From Polyangium sp. 6x1 (GTDB lineage Bacteria > Myxococcota_A > Polyangia > Polyangiales > Polyangiaceae), in assembly GCF_029946515.1 (NCBI RefSeq), contig NZ_JARZHH010000038.1, forward strand, positions 43,656-107,655: a stretch of DNA of 64,000 nt, read 5' to 3'. Within the stretch, counting starts at the first letter, position 1, and every line of letters starts with the position of its first letter. The position numbers and the translations under genes are program-made. Positions 39,783 to 50,400 of this stretch are shown here, piece by piece. Below the pieces are notes generated by a model. It ran no database searches. It saw nothing but the letters and a program-made list of their open reading frames with translations, and was not told where the DNA came from.

Positions 39783-40472
39783 CTAGCGCCGCAGCCGCTC
39801 GAGCTCGGCGCGCATTTGCGCGAGCTCCCCTTCGAGCGCCTCACGCGCCGCGCGCTCGGCTTCGCCTTCGGTGGGGAACAACGTCTCCCCTTCCGCCCCG
39901 GTGGCAAGCCTGAGCCGCATGGCGCTCCCTTCCCCCACGGCGCGCAAAAAGCATTCGAGCTCGGCGCTCCACACCCGATCGGCGTTCGTCGCCTCGACGA
40001 CCACGAGCCTGCCCGTCTCGTCGCGGCGATGCACCCGAAACCGCGTCCGCCCCGAGGCCACGTCCACGTACGGATCGAAGACCACGAGCTCGCGCGTCCC
40101 GAGCTCGTCGTACCGCTGCGGCGCGTGCACGACGTCCTTCAGGTCATTCTCCTCGGCCATGATCTCGACGGCGAAGCTCGGCGCAGCGCCCGCCTCCCAG
40201 AGCTTCCAGCACCGCGGCGCCAGGTCCGGATCGATCCCGGGCATGACGTACACGTCGGGCGCAGCGACGGCCTTGGGGTTGCCTTTGAGCCAGTAGATGA
40301 ACTGATCGGCGCCGACGAAGGCCCGAACGCCCTGCGTGGCAAGGAACCGCGCGAGCAAGGGCCGCAAGAGCTCGGCAATGCGACGCATCAACGGGCTCTC
40401 GCCCAGGTCGCCCGGGTAATCGACGAGGTCGTCCGGATCATCGAGGCCGTGCCGTTGCGCCGTGCTTGCCAT
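39783..40472 (-). CDS. Uma2-family (DUF820) putative endonuclease
   Basis: The 229-residue protein has the Uma2 core of the PD-(D/E)XK superfamily. The likely metal ligands are in AAPDVYVMPG and FAVEIMAEEN, and the conserved YDELGTRELVVFDP follows. The C-terminal 30 residues are a Glu/Arg-rich coiled coil (EGELAQMRAELERLRR). Members are very abundant in cyanobacteria and myxobacteria; nuclease activity is predicted but rarely tested. There is no partner gene suggesting a toxin or restriction system here. The gene stands alone between a convergent lipoprotein and the unknown gene at 40549-41310. Confidence 0.88.
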   Translation of the reverse strand: MASTAQRHGLDDPDDLVDYPGDLGESPLMRRIAELLRPLLARFLATQGVRAFVGADQFIYWLKGNPKAVAAPDVYVMPGIDPDLAPRCWKLWEAGAAPSFAVEIMAEENDLKDVVHAPQRYDELGTRELVVFDPYVDVASGRTRFRVHRRDETGRLVVVEATNADRVWSAELECFLRAVGEGSAMRLRLATGAEGETLFPTEGEAERAAREALEGELAQMRAELERLRR

Positions 40473-40548
40473 GACGGCCGAAGTCTAGCGCGTGCAGCGG
40501 CGTGGAGGGAGGGATGGTCAAGAAAAACGTTTTACGAGGAACGATCCG

Positions 40549-41310
40549 TCAGCCGTTCGTGGCGCTCACGGGAGCGGCTTCGCCGGCAGGAGCCGCACGC
40601 TTTCGCGGCCGCTCTTTCCATTGCGCGAGCGGCGCGAGCAACCTCTCCGCGAGCGCCGCCGTCGCCGGCTCGCTCTCCCGCACGTACGCCGCCACGCGCA
40701 GCACGTAGCTCCGCAACACATCGAGCGCCGTGGCCTGGGCTTTCCCCACGCCGGGCAGCTCCGACACGGGCCGGGCCTTCGTGATCCCGAGGGCCTCGCC
40801 GTAGGCCTCGTGCGCGAGCGTGAGCTCGTCGAGGAAGGGCTTGCCGCCGAGTTTTTCGATGACCGCGCCGAGGGCCTTGTCCTTGATGATCCGCATCCGG
40901 ATCTCGGCCTCCTGCCATTCGTCGGCCGCGCGGAGAGTGAGGAAACCGAGGCCCTGACCAAAAAGCGCCTCGTACACGAGCTCGGCGTCGGCCGCCTCGG
41001 GGTGCCTCTCCGGGGGCAATCGCTTGAACGAGAGCAGCCAATCCGAGAGCGCGCCGAACGCATTGTCTTCGATGCGATCGGCCGAGCGGACGACGGGCGG
41101 CATGTCGCCCTCTCCCGCGGTGCGCTTGCCGAGCTCGACCTGGAGGGCCTCGTGCGCTTCGCCGAGGTCGTTCCGATCGGCAGCAAGCGAAGCCGGGAGC
41201 ATCTTTTCACGCGCAGCGGCTTCGAGGAGCTCGGCCATGAGCCGGGCCGTGGAGAGGGCCGTCATGCGAGGCAATGCGACGAGCTTTGCAGGCGAGAAGG
41301 AGCGGGCCAT
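40549..41310 (-). CDS. hypothetical helical protein
   Basis: The ATG at 41310 is set by a strong GGAGGA sequence five bases before it. The frame stays open upstream only through a Pro-rich repeat region that looks non-coding. The 253-residue product is almost entirely helical, with no signal peptide or membrane segment. Segments such as ADEWQEAEIRMRIIKDKALG and ELPGVGKAQATALDVLRSYV are visible; the latter resembles a helix-hairpin-helix (ELPGVGKAQA), which might bind DNA. I do not recognise a family. Confidence 0.65.
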   Translation of the reverse strand: MARSFSPAKLVALPRMTALSTARLMAELLEAAAREKMLPASLAADRNDLGEAHEALQVELGKRTAGEGDMPPVVRSADRIEDNAFGALSDWLLSFKRLPPERHPEAADAELVYEALFGQGLGFLTLRAADEWQEAEIRMRIIKDKALGAVIEKLGGKPFLDELTLAHEAYGEALGITKARPVSELPGVGKAQATALDVLRSYVLRVAAYVRESEPATAALAERLLAPLAQWKERPRKRAAPAGEAAPVSATNG

Positions 41311-41535
41311 GAGAATCCTCCTCCCAGGGCAACCCCGGGGGACGTGGTGAGTGAGGCGCGCGTAGGACGGTCGCGACGGAAAATTCTTTCCGTCGGATTC
41401 GTGCGAGGGGTTGAGCTTGCGCTGGCGATGGCGGGTGGGGCTGCCCGGAGGGGTGCGCGGAAGGCAACGGCTTGCGTTTTGGCGACCGGGTGGGGGTAGG
41501 GCGACCGATGGCGGGAGTGGTTTCGGCTGCGGGGA

Positions 41536-41664
41536 GGGGTTCCGGAGGTGCAAGGCGTTGCGGTGGGGGAACCCCGGAGGGGTTCGGGAAGCGCTAGGCG
41601 TTGCGGTGGGGGAACCCCGGGGGGGTTGGGCAGGTGAAGGCGTTGTGGTTGCGGTCGTGGGAGA
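41536..41664. repeat. 43-bp imperfect tandem repeat, about 3 copies, in a gene-free gap
   Basis: The 368-bp gap 41311-41678 holds no convincing gene. Units begin at 41536, 41579 and 41622. The first two share GGCGTTGCGGTGGGGGAACC plus flanking GGGGTT; the third is degenerate. Each unit carries a GGGG...CCCC self-complementary part. A looser related stretch lies at 41440-41535. Confidence 0.75.
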
Positions 41665-41678
41665 ATCCTCGCACGCGG

Positions 41679-44531
41679 TCACCCCGGGGAATCCAGCGCC
41701 CCCGCGGCCGGCAGCGACATGCGGACCGTCGTCCCCACGCCGAGCTCGCTCGTCACGTGAATGCGTCCGCCGTGGTCCATGACGAACCTTTGCGTGAGCG
41801 GGAGCCCGAGGCCCGTCCCCTGCCCTGGCGGCTTCGTGGTGAAGAACGGATCGAAAATGCGCCCGAGGTCCTCCGGCGCAATGCCACACCCGGTGTCGCG
41901 CACCTCGATCTCCACGCCGGGGGCGGCGTCATCCCCCGGGTCGAGCGCCCGCGCAACGACGGAGACGGCTCCGCCCTCCGACACGGCATCCAGCGCATTG
42001 CCGACCACATTCAACAAGGCCGCGTCGAGCTGCGCCAGGTTCACGAGCACCGCCTTGGGTGCCTCGGGATCCTGCGACACCTCGAGCCGAACCTCGCGCG
42101 CGCGCGCCTGAGGCGCCGTGAATTCGAGCACGCGGTCGAGCGCCGCCCGCACGTCGCAAAGCTCGCGCCCCATCGGATTGCTGCGCGAGTAATCGAGCAG
42201 CGTATGCACGAGGCGCGAGCAGCGCGTCGCCTGCGCCTCGATGGTGAGCATCGTCTTGCGAACGGCCGCCTCGTCGAGGCTCGGCCCCTTCGTCCCGCCG
42301 AGCCGGCGGAGCAAGAGCTGGGCATTCATCAGGATGACCGCCAGAGGATTGTTGATCTCGTGCGAGAGGCCCGCGAGCATGGTGCCCACGGCCGCCATCT
42401 TCCCCGCCTGCACGAGCTCCTCCTGCGTCTCCGAGAGCCTCTGCAACGTCCTCTCGAGCTCGCGGTTTTTCTCGGCCAGCTCGACGTGCGCGCGATGCAA
42501 TCGCTCGGCCGCGCGCACCCGCGCCACGAGCTCCGCCGGATCGAACGGCTTGCTCAGGTAATCGTCCGCGCCGACGTCGAGGCCCATGGCGGCCGAGGCG
42601 GCCCCTGCCCTGGCCGTCAGCAAGATGATGGGAATGTCGCGCGCCTCCGGGTCTTGCTTCAGCCGACGGACGAGCTCGAACCCGTCCATCTCGGGCATCA
42701 TCACGTCCGATACGATGACCTCGGGCCGCCGCGCCCGCACGGCGTCGAGCGCCGCCCGGCCGTTCGTCACGAGCTCGACGTCGTATTCGGCGGAGAGAAT
42801 ATCCAGCAAATACGAACCCATGTCCGGGTTGTCCTCGGCGACGAGCACGCGTGGGCCGTGCTTGCTCGTCGCCCCGCGCGCGCCGGCCGTCGTGCGCGCC
42901 TCGAAATGACCCGCGCGGTGCCCGGGTAGCCGCGCGTCGACGGAATCGGGCGCAGGCCGCGGCGCGGCGAGGCGATCCGCGACGCACGGGAGCCGCACGA
43001 AGAAACGCGCGCCCATGGAGGCCTCGCTTTCCACGAAGACCCGGCCGCCCATGAGCTCCGCGAGCTCTTTGACGAGCGAGAGCCCGATCCCCGTCCCTTC
43101 GTGCTTGCGCGTCGCCGACGTGTCGATCTGCTGGAATCGCTGAAACAGGAGGTGTTGCTTGTCCGCCGGAATGCCCGGCCCCGTATCCTCGACCGCGAGC
43201 TCGAGCTCGTCGCCCACCTTCCGCAGGCGCACGACGATGCGCCCCCCGGGCGGCGTGAACTTCAGGGCATTGCCGAGCAGGTTCAGCACGATCTTCTCGA
43301 ATTTGCGACGATCGAGCGGGACCGGCTCTCCGGCCGAAGCCTCGAGCGATAGCTCGATCCCGCCGCGCCCGGCCGACGGGCGGGCGTCGCCGACGATATC
43401 GGCGCAGAGCTCGGCCGCGTCGACGGACTCCCAGTCGACCGTGGACTTTCCTGCCTCGATTTTCTGATGATCGAGGATGTCGTCGACGAGGCGATGGAGC
43501 CTGCGCGCATTGCGCTGCACGCGCACGAGGTCCTCGCGCACGCTCGGCGAGAGCAGCTCGCGCTCGCTTCCCTCCTTGGAGAGCAGCGAGGCGAGCGGGC
43601 CGAGGATCAGCGCGAGCGGCGTGCGCAGCTCGTGGCTCATGACCGTGAGGAACTGGCCCTTGGCGCGGGCCGCGTCGTCGGCCCTCTCCTTGGCGTTCTG
43701 GAGGTCGAGCTCCATCTGCTTGCGCTCGGTGATGTCCGCGTAAATGCCGAGCAGCCCGGCCACTTCGCCCCGCTCGTCGCGGATCGGGACCTTGCTCGTG
43801 AGCAGCACGCGCGGCGAGCCGTCCGAGCGGAGCATGGGTTCCTCGATATCGAGGATCGGCGTGCCGCTCGCCATGACCTCGCGGTCGCTCTTGACGAACG
43901 CGTCCGCGTCTTCGCGCCTCCAGACGTCGTAATCGGTCTTTCCGACGAGGTTCTCCAGGGACTTCGTCCCCGAATCGTTCAAAAAGTTCTGGTTGCCCCC
44001 CAGAAACCGGCCCTGGCGATCTTTCCAAAAAATGGCGTGCGGTACGTTCGCGATGACGTACTTGAGCACCGCTTGCTGCTGCTCGAGCGCGTCCTCTGCG
44101 CGCTTGCGCGCGGTGATGTCCGTGGCGACGCCGAGCACGCCCGAGCTCTTGGTCTCCGCAATTCGGAGTGGCATGAAATGAACCTCGTACCAGGCCCCAT
44201 GAAACTCCCCGGCCGCGCGCACGCTCTCTCCGGCGAGGGCTCGCCGCGCGCTGTCGGTGATCCACGGGTAGTCCTGATACACGCGGAAAATCGACTGGCC
44301 AACCTCACCATGCTGGCGGAGCCTCGCCCCTTCGAGCCCGCGCCCCTCCTGGAGCGTGAAGATGCCTCGTGGGTCGAGAGTAAAGAGCACGATCGGTGCG
44401 TGGGCAAGCACAGTCCGCAAGTGTGACTGGGATTCGGCCGCCGCGCGAGGCCCTGACGCAGGCGCCCCGCGCCTTTGCCAGGCGGGCCGCCGCCTTTTCA
44501 GCCTGGCCGCGCGGTGACGACTTCGGGGCAT
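41679..44531 (-). CDS. hybrid sensor histidine kinase with two kinase modules
   Basis: The 950-residue protein has, in order: a PAS domain (about 35-145), a second PAS/PAC domain (150-275), a HisKA with H300 in MSHELRTPL, and a HATPase_c (405-515; NLLGNALKF, DTGPGIP, GTGIGL). A receiver domain with D609 in VIVSDVMMPEMDG follows. A second HisKA has H724 in LSHEINNPL, with its own HATPase_c (N-box NVVGNALDAV, DTGCGI, GTGLGL). There is no membrane segment, so it is a soluble sensor. No response regulator is adjacent. Internal phosphotransfer from the first kinase to D609, controlling the second kinase, is a likely but untested scheme. Confidence 0.92.
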   Translation of the reverse strand: MPRSRHRAARLKRRRPAWQRRGAPASGPRAAAESQSHLRTVLAHAPIVLFTLDPRGIFTLQEGRGLEGARLRQHGEVGQSIFRVYQDYPWITDSARRALAGESVRAAGEFHGAWYEVHFMPLRIAETKSSGVLGVATDITARKRAEDALEQQQAVLKYVIANVPHAIFWKDRQGRFLGGNQNFLNDSGTKSLENLVGKTDYDVWRREDADAFVKSDREVMASGTPILDIEEPMLRSDGSPRVLLTSKVPIRDERGEVAGLLGIYADITERKQMELDLQNAKERADDAARAKGQFLTVMSHELRTPLALILGPLASLLSKEGSERELLSPSVREDLVRVQRNARRLHRLVDDILDHQKIEAGKSTVDWESVDAAELCADIVGDARPSAGRGGIELSLEASAGEPVPLDRRKFEKIVLNLLGNALKFTPPGGRIVVRLRKVGDELELAVEDTGPGIPADKQHLLFQRFQQIDTSATRKHEGTGIGLSLVKELAELMGGRVFVESEASMGARFFVRLPCVADRLAAPRPAPDSVDARLPGHRAGHFEARTTAGARGATSKHGPRVLVAEDNPDMGSYLLDILSAEYDVELVTNGRAALDAVRARRPEVIVSDVMMPEMDGFELVRRLKQDPEARDIPIILLTARAGAASAAMGLDVGADDYLSKPFDPAELVARVRAAERLHRAHVELAEKNRELERTLQRLSETQEELVQAGKMAAVGTMLAGLSHEINNPLAVILMNAQLLLRRLGGTKGPSLDEAAVRKTMLTIEAQATRCSRLVHTLLDYSRSNPMGRELCDVRAALDRVLEFTAPQARAREVRLEVSQDPEAPKAVLVNLAQLDAALLNVVGNALDAVSEGGAVSVVARALDPGDDAAPGVEIEVRDTGCGIAPEDLGRIFDPFFTTKPPGQGTGLGLPLTQRFVMDHGGRIHVTSELGVGTTVRMSLPAAGALDSPG

Positions 44532-44649
44532 GGTGCAGCATCAGTATAAGGCGCCGCCCTCCCGCGTGGGGACGAGCGGCTCCCGATACGATCGCATTCG
44601 CGTCCCCCCCACCCGGGCCCGCCAGCCGGGTTTGAACGCCGAGGCCGCT

Positions 44650-47262
44650 TCAGGGCGTCAAGAAGAACGGATTCGACGCCGCGAACGGCCTCCGTCCCGG
44701 GTGCAGCGGGGCGAGGTCCCCGTCGCCCTTCGCGTGGAACATCACCCAGTTCCTCGGACGCGACGGATCCAGCGTCACCGTCACTTGATTGGTGAATTTC
44801 TTCGACGGGCCAGCCCAGCCATCCACCGGCACGAGGGGCTCCGTCGACACCGTCTTTCCATTCACGATCGTCTCCAGCATGGTCGCGGAAACCCAGCTCG
44901 CCGACTCGATCGTGAGCGTGAACGTCGCCATCCCGCCCGCGCCGGTCTTCACCATCTCTCCGGGTTTTTCCCCGTTCGGGCCCGCCGCCGTCATGAACAG
45001 GCCGCCGCTGATCGTCGCCCCGCCGCTCTTGATCGCGTCACGCACGAGGATCTTCGTCAGCTTCGTCGGATCGTCGTGCCCGAACGCCAGGCACGTCCGC
45101 GGATACCCCACCGGGCTCGTCCGCAAATGGTGGCTGTCGGAGCTGCCCACGGCCCACACCGTCATCCCCGCCTCGAGCAGCGCGAACCAGTCCGCGACCG
45201 ACTCGCCCCGGTTCTTCTCGAAATCGGAGTCGTTGAAGACCTCGATCGCGTCGAAATCGTCGCTCCAGAACCCGTCGCGCCCCTTGCCCGTCTTCCGATC
45301 GAGCGCCGCGGCGCTGAAATAAGCGCCGAACCCGCCGTCACTCGGGTGGTTCACGATGAGCACGGGGTTATCGGGCAGCGCCCGCACGAGCGCGAAGACG
45401 TCCTTCGGGTCCTTTCCGATCCAGTCGACCGCCCCGCGGTTCGCCTTCTGCGGGTCCGGCGTCATCGGCACGACCCCGAAATGGCCCCACGTGAACGTCG
45501 TCAGCTCCTCCGACGCCATGCCGAACGCCCATTGCGTCAGGCCCATGTCCTGGATCAACGGCTGGAAATCCGCGACCCACTCGTGCTCGCTCGACACCGG
45601 GATGTCGAGCCCGTCCGCGATCGCGCCCCGCACCTTGTGCTCGATCCGATCATTCGAGTCCGCCGAGAACTGCGAATGGATGTGAAAATCGGCGCACATC
45701 ACGCCCGACGTGTCGACCGAATGCGCGAGGTCCGCCGGGACCTCCAGCGTCTGGCCCGCCGCGACCGTCACGTCCGTGCTGAGGAGCTCCCATTCATAGC
45801 CACGCGACACGATCACCGTGTGCTCGCCCGGCGGCACCGACACCGTCGCATTGCCATCCATCGCGAAGACCTGGTGCAATCGCCCGTTCGCCTCGTCGGG
45901 CACGCCGAACGCCTCGGGCGCCGCGGCGAGCGCGTCCTTCGGGACGATCTGCACGCGCACCGGCAGCGCCGCGCCCGTCGCCGAATCCTTCGCGACCACG
46001 TGAATGGTTCCATTCGGATCGAGCGGGATCGTCGCCGTCGTCTCGTCCGCGGAGACCCCGAAGCCCGCGTGCGGCGCATAACCTTGCTTTTGCGGCACGA
46101 GCGTCACCGGAGCGCCCGGCGGCACGTGCACCACGAACGAGCCCTCCGAATCCGTCCGCGTCCGGCTCAGATACTCGCCCTCCGCGCTCGTCGCGTGCAG
46201 CCACGCGCCCGCGACCCCGGTGCCTTGGGCGTCCTCGACCTTGCCCTTGATCTCGCGCCACGGCGCCTCGCCGGAGGCACGCCGCACCGCCTCGCGCAGG
46301 CCGTCGTAATCGGGTCCGCCTGCGATGATCTCCGCCCGATCGACCGTCTCCGCCGAGCAAGCGTCGACGACGAAGCCCGGACCATAAAAGAGCGAAAATC
46401 CGCTGACCGTCAGGCCGTACGCGAGCTCGTGGCCCGGGATGCGGAACGCGAATCCGAAATCGCCGCCGTCGAAGCCCGCCCACGCGACGCGCCCCGAGGG
46501 CTCCTCGAAGCCCGACTCCGGCGTCACGAGCTGCGCGTTCGAATAATGAAAGAAGCCGAGGAGCTCGTCCGGATCCGGTCGGTCCACGCCGAAATCGACG
46601 GGCTCATTCGATTTGTTGACCACGCCCATGCGCATGGTGACGCGCTCCTCCCCCGGCCGGAGCACGTAATCGTAGGCCGCTTCGAGCTCGTACGTGCGCG
46701 GGAACAGATACGAGAGCGGCCCCTGCATGAACGGGATTTTCGAGAGCTTGCCCGCGACCCGCACGACGGCCTCGCCGCCGTCCGAGCCGTCCTTCAGCAC
46801 CGTGACGCTCGTCGGATCGATCATCTCGACCGAGAGCCCGGTCAGCGTCTCGGTGTACTTCGAGACGCCCGTGGGCTTGCCGTCGGCGTTCGCCTTGTCG
46901 ATCGAGAGGATCTCGCCGCCGAAGCGCGCATACCCGTCGGAGAAATCTTTGTCCTCGATGAACACGACGATCTTGTCGTTCGCGAGGACGAAATCACCGG
47001 GCTCGATCTGCTGCCGGCCATGCCCGGGCTGCGCGATGCCCGAGAGATCGGTGACCTTGCCGGCGCGCGCCTGCCCCGCCGCCTTGGCGCCGAATGGGTC
47101 CTTGTGCCCGTTCGGGTCGCCGACCTCGAACTTCAAGGCCGAGCAGTCGGTGGCCCCGGGCGGCTCTTCATCGGTGCCGCTACACGCGGCGACGAGCGGC
47201 ACCTGAACGAGGACGCAGAGCAGGGCACGAAAGGAAGGCGCGGCAAGCGAAGGACAACGCAT
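44650..47262 (-). CDS. CehA/McbA-type PHP-domain metallohydrolase lipoprotein
   Basis: The ATG at 47262 follows GAGGAGG by five bases and starts MRCPSLAAPSFRALLCVLVQ with lipobox LVAAC. The N-terminal 300 residues are strand-rich. A carboxypeptidase-regulatory-like (CnaB-like) domain follows (GAWLHATSAEGEYLSRTRTD). The PHP region begins at about 545 with CADFHIHSQFSADS and continues with SSEHEW, VNHPSDGGFGAYF and SSDSHH, which supply typical His/Asp metal ligands. CehA and McbA hydrolyse aryl esters, but most relatives are of unknown substrate. It should be an outer-membrane or periplasmic hydrolase. It lies 105 bp downstream of the 36-residue ORF at 47368-47478. Confidence 0.87.
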   Translation of the reverse strand: MRCPSLAAPSFRALLCVLVQVPLVAACSGTDEEPPGATDCSALKFEVGDPNGHKDPFGAKAAGQARAGKVTDLSGIAQPGHGRQQIEPGDFVLANDKIVVFIEDKDFSDGYARFGGEILSIDKANADGKPTGVSKYTETLTGLSVEMIDPTSVTVLKDGSDGGEAVVRVAGKLSKIPFMQGPLSYLFPRTYELEAAYDYVLRPGEERVTMRMGVVNKSNEPVDFGVDRPDPDELLGFFHYSNAQLVTPESGFEEPSGRVAWAGFDGGDFGFAFRIPGHELAYGLTVSGFSLFYGPGFVVDACSAETVDRAEIIAGGPDYDGLREAVRRASGEAPWREIKGKVEDAQGTGVAGAWLHATSAEGEYLSRTRTDSEGSFVVHVPPGAPVTLVPQKQGYAPHAGFGVSADETTATIPLDPNGTIHVVAKDSATGAALPVRVQIVPKDALAAAPEAFGVPDEANGRLHQVFAMDGNATVSVPPGEHTVIVSRGYEWELLSTDVTVAAGQTLEVPADLAHSVDTSGVMCADFHIHSQFSADSNDRIEHKVRGAIADGLDIPVSSEHEWVADFQPLIQDMGLTQWAFGMASEELTTFTWGHFGVVPMTPDPQKANRGAVDWIGKDPKDVFALVRALPDNPVLIVNHPSDGGFGAYFSAAALDRKTGKGRDGFWSDDFDAIEVFNDSDFEKNRGESVADWFALLEAGMTVWAVGSSDSHHLRTSPVGYPRTCLAFGHDDPTKLTKILVRDAIKSGGATISGGLFMTAAGPNGEKPGEMVKTGAGGMATFTLTIESASWVSATMLETIVNGKTVSTEPLVPVDGWAGPSKKFTNQVTVTLDPSRPRNWVMFHAKGDGDLAPLHPGRRPFAASNPFFLTP

Positions 47263-47367
47263 GAGACCTCCTCGCGAGGCGGAGATGCCCGACCTCAATG
47301 GATATCTCTTACGTTTCGATGACGACCTTGTGAAGCCCCCAAGGCGGCGCGGGCCGATCGTTTGGGA

Positions 47368-47478
47368 TCAAAAGGAAGAGAAGGGCTCCTCGAGGAACGC
47401 GATCTCCTCGTCGGTCGAGGCGCCCCCGAGGATCGCGAGGACGCTCGTGACGTCGTCCTCGCGCCCGTCGCCGCTCAT
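47368..47478 (-). CDS. 36-residue acidic ORF coupled to the transglutaminase gene
   Basis: The ATG at 47478 overlaps the stop of the preceding gene in an ATGA arrangement. The product is MSGDGREDDVTSVLAILGGA followed by STDEEIAFLEEPFSSF. It is strongly acidic with one amphipathic helix and no signal peptide. The overlap is the only support for translation. It does not resemble the borosin-binding domain. It may be a small regulator or a chance frame. Confidence 0.4.
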   Translation of the reverse strand: MSGDGREDDVTSVLAILGGASTDEEIAFLEEPFSSF

Positions 47479-50400
47479 CGCGCGGCCTTCTCCGCGGTCT
47501 TCTGCGGCGCCGTCTTGCGCGGGTCTCCGGGCACGAGCCGCACGAGCCGGTGCATCAGCCCATCGACCCGCTGGAGCCACGCGCGCCACTTCGTGTACTT
47601 GTCGACCGGGATCGTCGACAGGTCGAACACGAGCGTGCGCTTCACGACGACCGCGCCGCCCTCGCCCGGGGAAAACTCGATCTTCGCGCGTCCGAACTCG
47701 CCGCCCGCCTCCTCGCCGCCCGGCGGCAGCTCCGCGAAGACGTAGCCCTCGGGCGGTACGATCGTGATCGCGCGCGTCTCGTGTCGCGGCGCGAGGAACG
47801 GCGGAAGCACCACCGGCATCGTGCGCGACGAGAGCGGCGCGAGCTGCGACGTGAGCGTCACCGTGTCGCTCACCGGCACGACGAGCTCGCTCCCTTCCCG
47901 CCGCGCGATGCCCTGGCTCGTCGCCTCGTACGAGAGCTTCGCCGCGCCGCCGGGCAGCGCGCCGTCGAAGCCAACCTCGCCCTTGAGCTCCACGCCGGGC
48001 ACCCACTTGCCCGTCAGGTACGTCTCGGCCCATTGCTTGCGCGCGTCGGGCTCGACGAGGTTCGTGCGCAGCTCGAAGGCCGCGTCGCCCACGTGCCGCT
48101 CGTTCGCGGTGAGCTTGCCGCGGCCGCTGCCGTCGAGCTCGATCCGCCACTCGGCGTCGATGCCGTGATCGTCGGGCGAGCTCGCGGGCGTCTCGATCAT
48201 CTTCGCGGGGCCGTCGTCGATGAAGAACGCGAGCGTGCGCGCATCCATCGCCGGCAGCGGTCCGAGGCGGCTCTGCGGGCTCGTCGCGTCGAGCCACATC
48301 GCCGGCGCGCCGTCCTTCGCGGGCAGGTACGCGATGCCGTGATCGAACATCGGCACCGCGACCTTCTCGCTGCGGAGCAACATCGACTGCCCCGTGTAGC
48401 GCGTCTGCACGAGCACCTCGGTCGCCTCGATGCCGATCGCCTTGAGCAGCGTGATGAGCAGCATCGCCTTGTCGTCGCAGTCGCCTTGCTTGCGCGCGAG
48501 CGAGATCTGCGGACGGTTCGGCAGCCACGCCTCGCCCGAGACGTAGTTCACGTAGCGGATCGAGTCGGCGACGTAGTCGAAGACCGCGCGGATCTTCTCG
48601 TCGCGCGTCTTCTTGCCCTTCGTGAGCTCGGCCGCGAGCTCCTTGATGCGCTCGTCGGGCGTGGAAAAACCCTCGACGGCGCTCTTGTACCAGGTGCGGA
48701 AATCGCCCCAGCCCGCGAACGTCGAGCCCACCACGACGGGCACCGTCTCCGCGATCGGCGGCGCGAGCGGCTCGTCGCGCACGTTCGTCGGGTTGTCCCA
48801 GACGAAGCGCTGGATCACGCGATCGCCGACGGTCTTCGTCTCCGCTCGATCGGCCTTGCCGTTGATCACGTCGACGGCGAGCGGCGAGGCCGCGGGCGAG
48901 TCGACGATGACCTCGTTGAACAGGATCGGCCGCGTATCCATCGAGCCCACGTAGTCGATGAAGTAGAACGGCGCGTCGCCGCGCCGGCCCACGGGATCAC
49001 GCGTCCACGAGCGCACGGCGATCTCCACGACGTCGCCCGACGAGAGCTTCGGCCAGCGCACGTACGCGCCGCGCCCGCCGCCGCCTTGCTCCTCGGGCAG
49101 CGCGATCGAGCCGTCCTTGCGATGCACGCGCGCGAAGAGCAGCTCGGTGCGATCGCCCTCGGCCGGGATGTCCGACTCGTAGAGGTCCATCTCCGTGCGC
49201 GGCTCGACCACGATCTCGCGCGCGTAATGCATGAGCTGCGAGACGCGCCGATCCGGGTGGTACGTCACGACGCGCGTCCAGTGGAGCTGCCTGTCGAAGA
49301 CCTCGCCCTTCTTCGCCGGGTTCGCCTTCGCCCGCGCGAGGAAGACGCTCGGCTGCACGATCGCCTGCTCGTCGGGCATCGTCGTCTTGCCCTGCGGCGT
49401 GCGCGTGCGGAGCGCGATCTCCGCCTTGCGTTGCTGATCCGTGGGTTCGAGCGCGAGCGCCCGCGCGAGCGCCTCGGTCACGCGCTCCGCCGGCTCCGAC
49501 GGCGGTTTGCCCTGACGCACCTCGTCCGCGAGCACCGCTTTGCGCGCCGCCGCGAGCCCGTCGAACGCCGACGCCTTGTTCGGCGAGAGGAGCGTCGCCA
49601 CGTAAAACACCTCGCGCGCCCAGGCGTTTCTGCCCGCATCGAGCAATTGCTGCCCGATCGCCACGAGCTCGTCGGCCGATCGCTGGTGCGCGAGGCTCTC
49701 GGCCGCGGCCCGTTCGAGCTCCGCGCCGCCTTGCACGCGGAACGCCGAGACGTAGCGGCTGTCCCGCGCGCCCGCGCGTTGCTCCACGAGCTTGCGCGCC
49801 GCGACCAGCGCCGTCTGCGGATCGGCGCGCGTCACCGAGGAAAGCTCGGCCCACACGGCCGTCGGCGCGCGCCCGCGCTCCTCGCCCGTCATCGCCATGA
49901 GCTCGTCGCGATGCGCCCGGTACGCGCCCTGCGCGCCCATCTGCGAGCGTCCTGCGATCTTGAGCAGGCGCGCCTCGAGGTCGGTCGCGGTGGAGAGCGG
50001 CGCCTCGCGGACACGCGCGAGCGCCCAGTCGGGGTAGCGCGCCGCGAGCGACGATTCGAAGAGCCGGCGCTGCGCGAACGCCGCCGTCGCCTCGTCGTTC
50101 GCCGCCTTGCCGCGCTCGAACGCGAGGTTCAACCGCTCGCTCCGCTCCGCGCCGAACGGCGAGACGTACCCCGCGAGCGCGAACACGTCGGGCGGCGTCT
50201 CCTTCGCGCGCAACGCCGCTTCGAGCAGCCCCGGCGCGCGCGGCGAACGCGCGTCCTCCGCGCCCCCGAGCGTCCGCAGGATCGCCGCCCGCAGCGCTGC
50301 ATCCGGGCTCGGATTCGCGCCCACGTCGAGCCCCGCCTCGAGCTGCGTCTTGACCCGCGTCACGCCCTTCGGCGGCTTGATCTCGGCCGCGACACGCGCC

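Noticed and set aside
41536..41664. CRISPR array
   Set aside because: Units are directly adjacent without unique spacers, and no cas gene is present.
47368..47478. 36-residue ORF as a third borosin precursor
   Set aside because: It lacks the two-helix leader and any tail, and it is coupled to an unrelated exported protein far from the methyltransferases.
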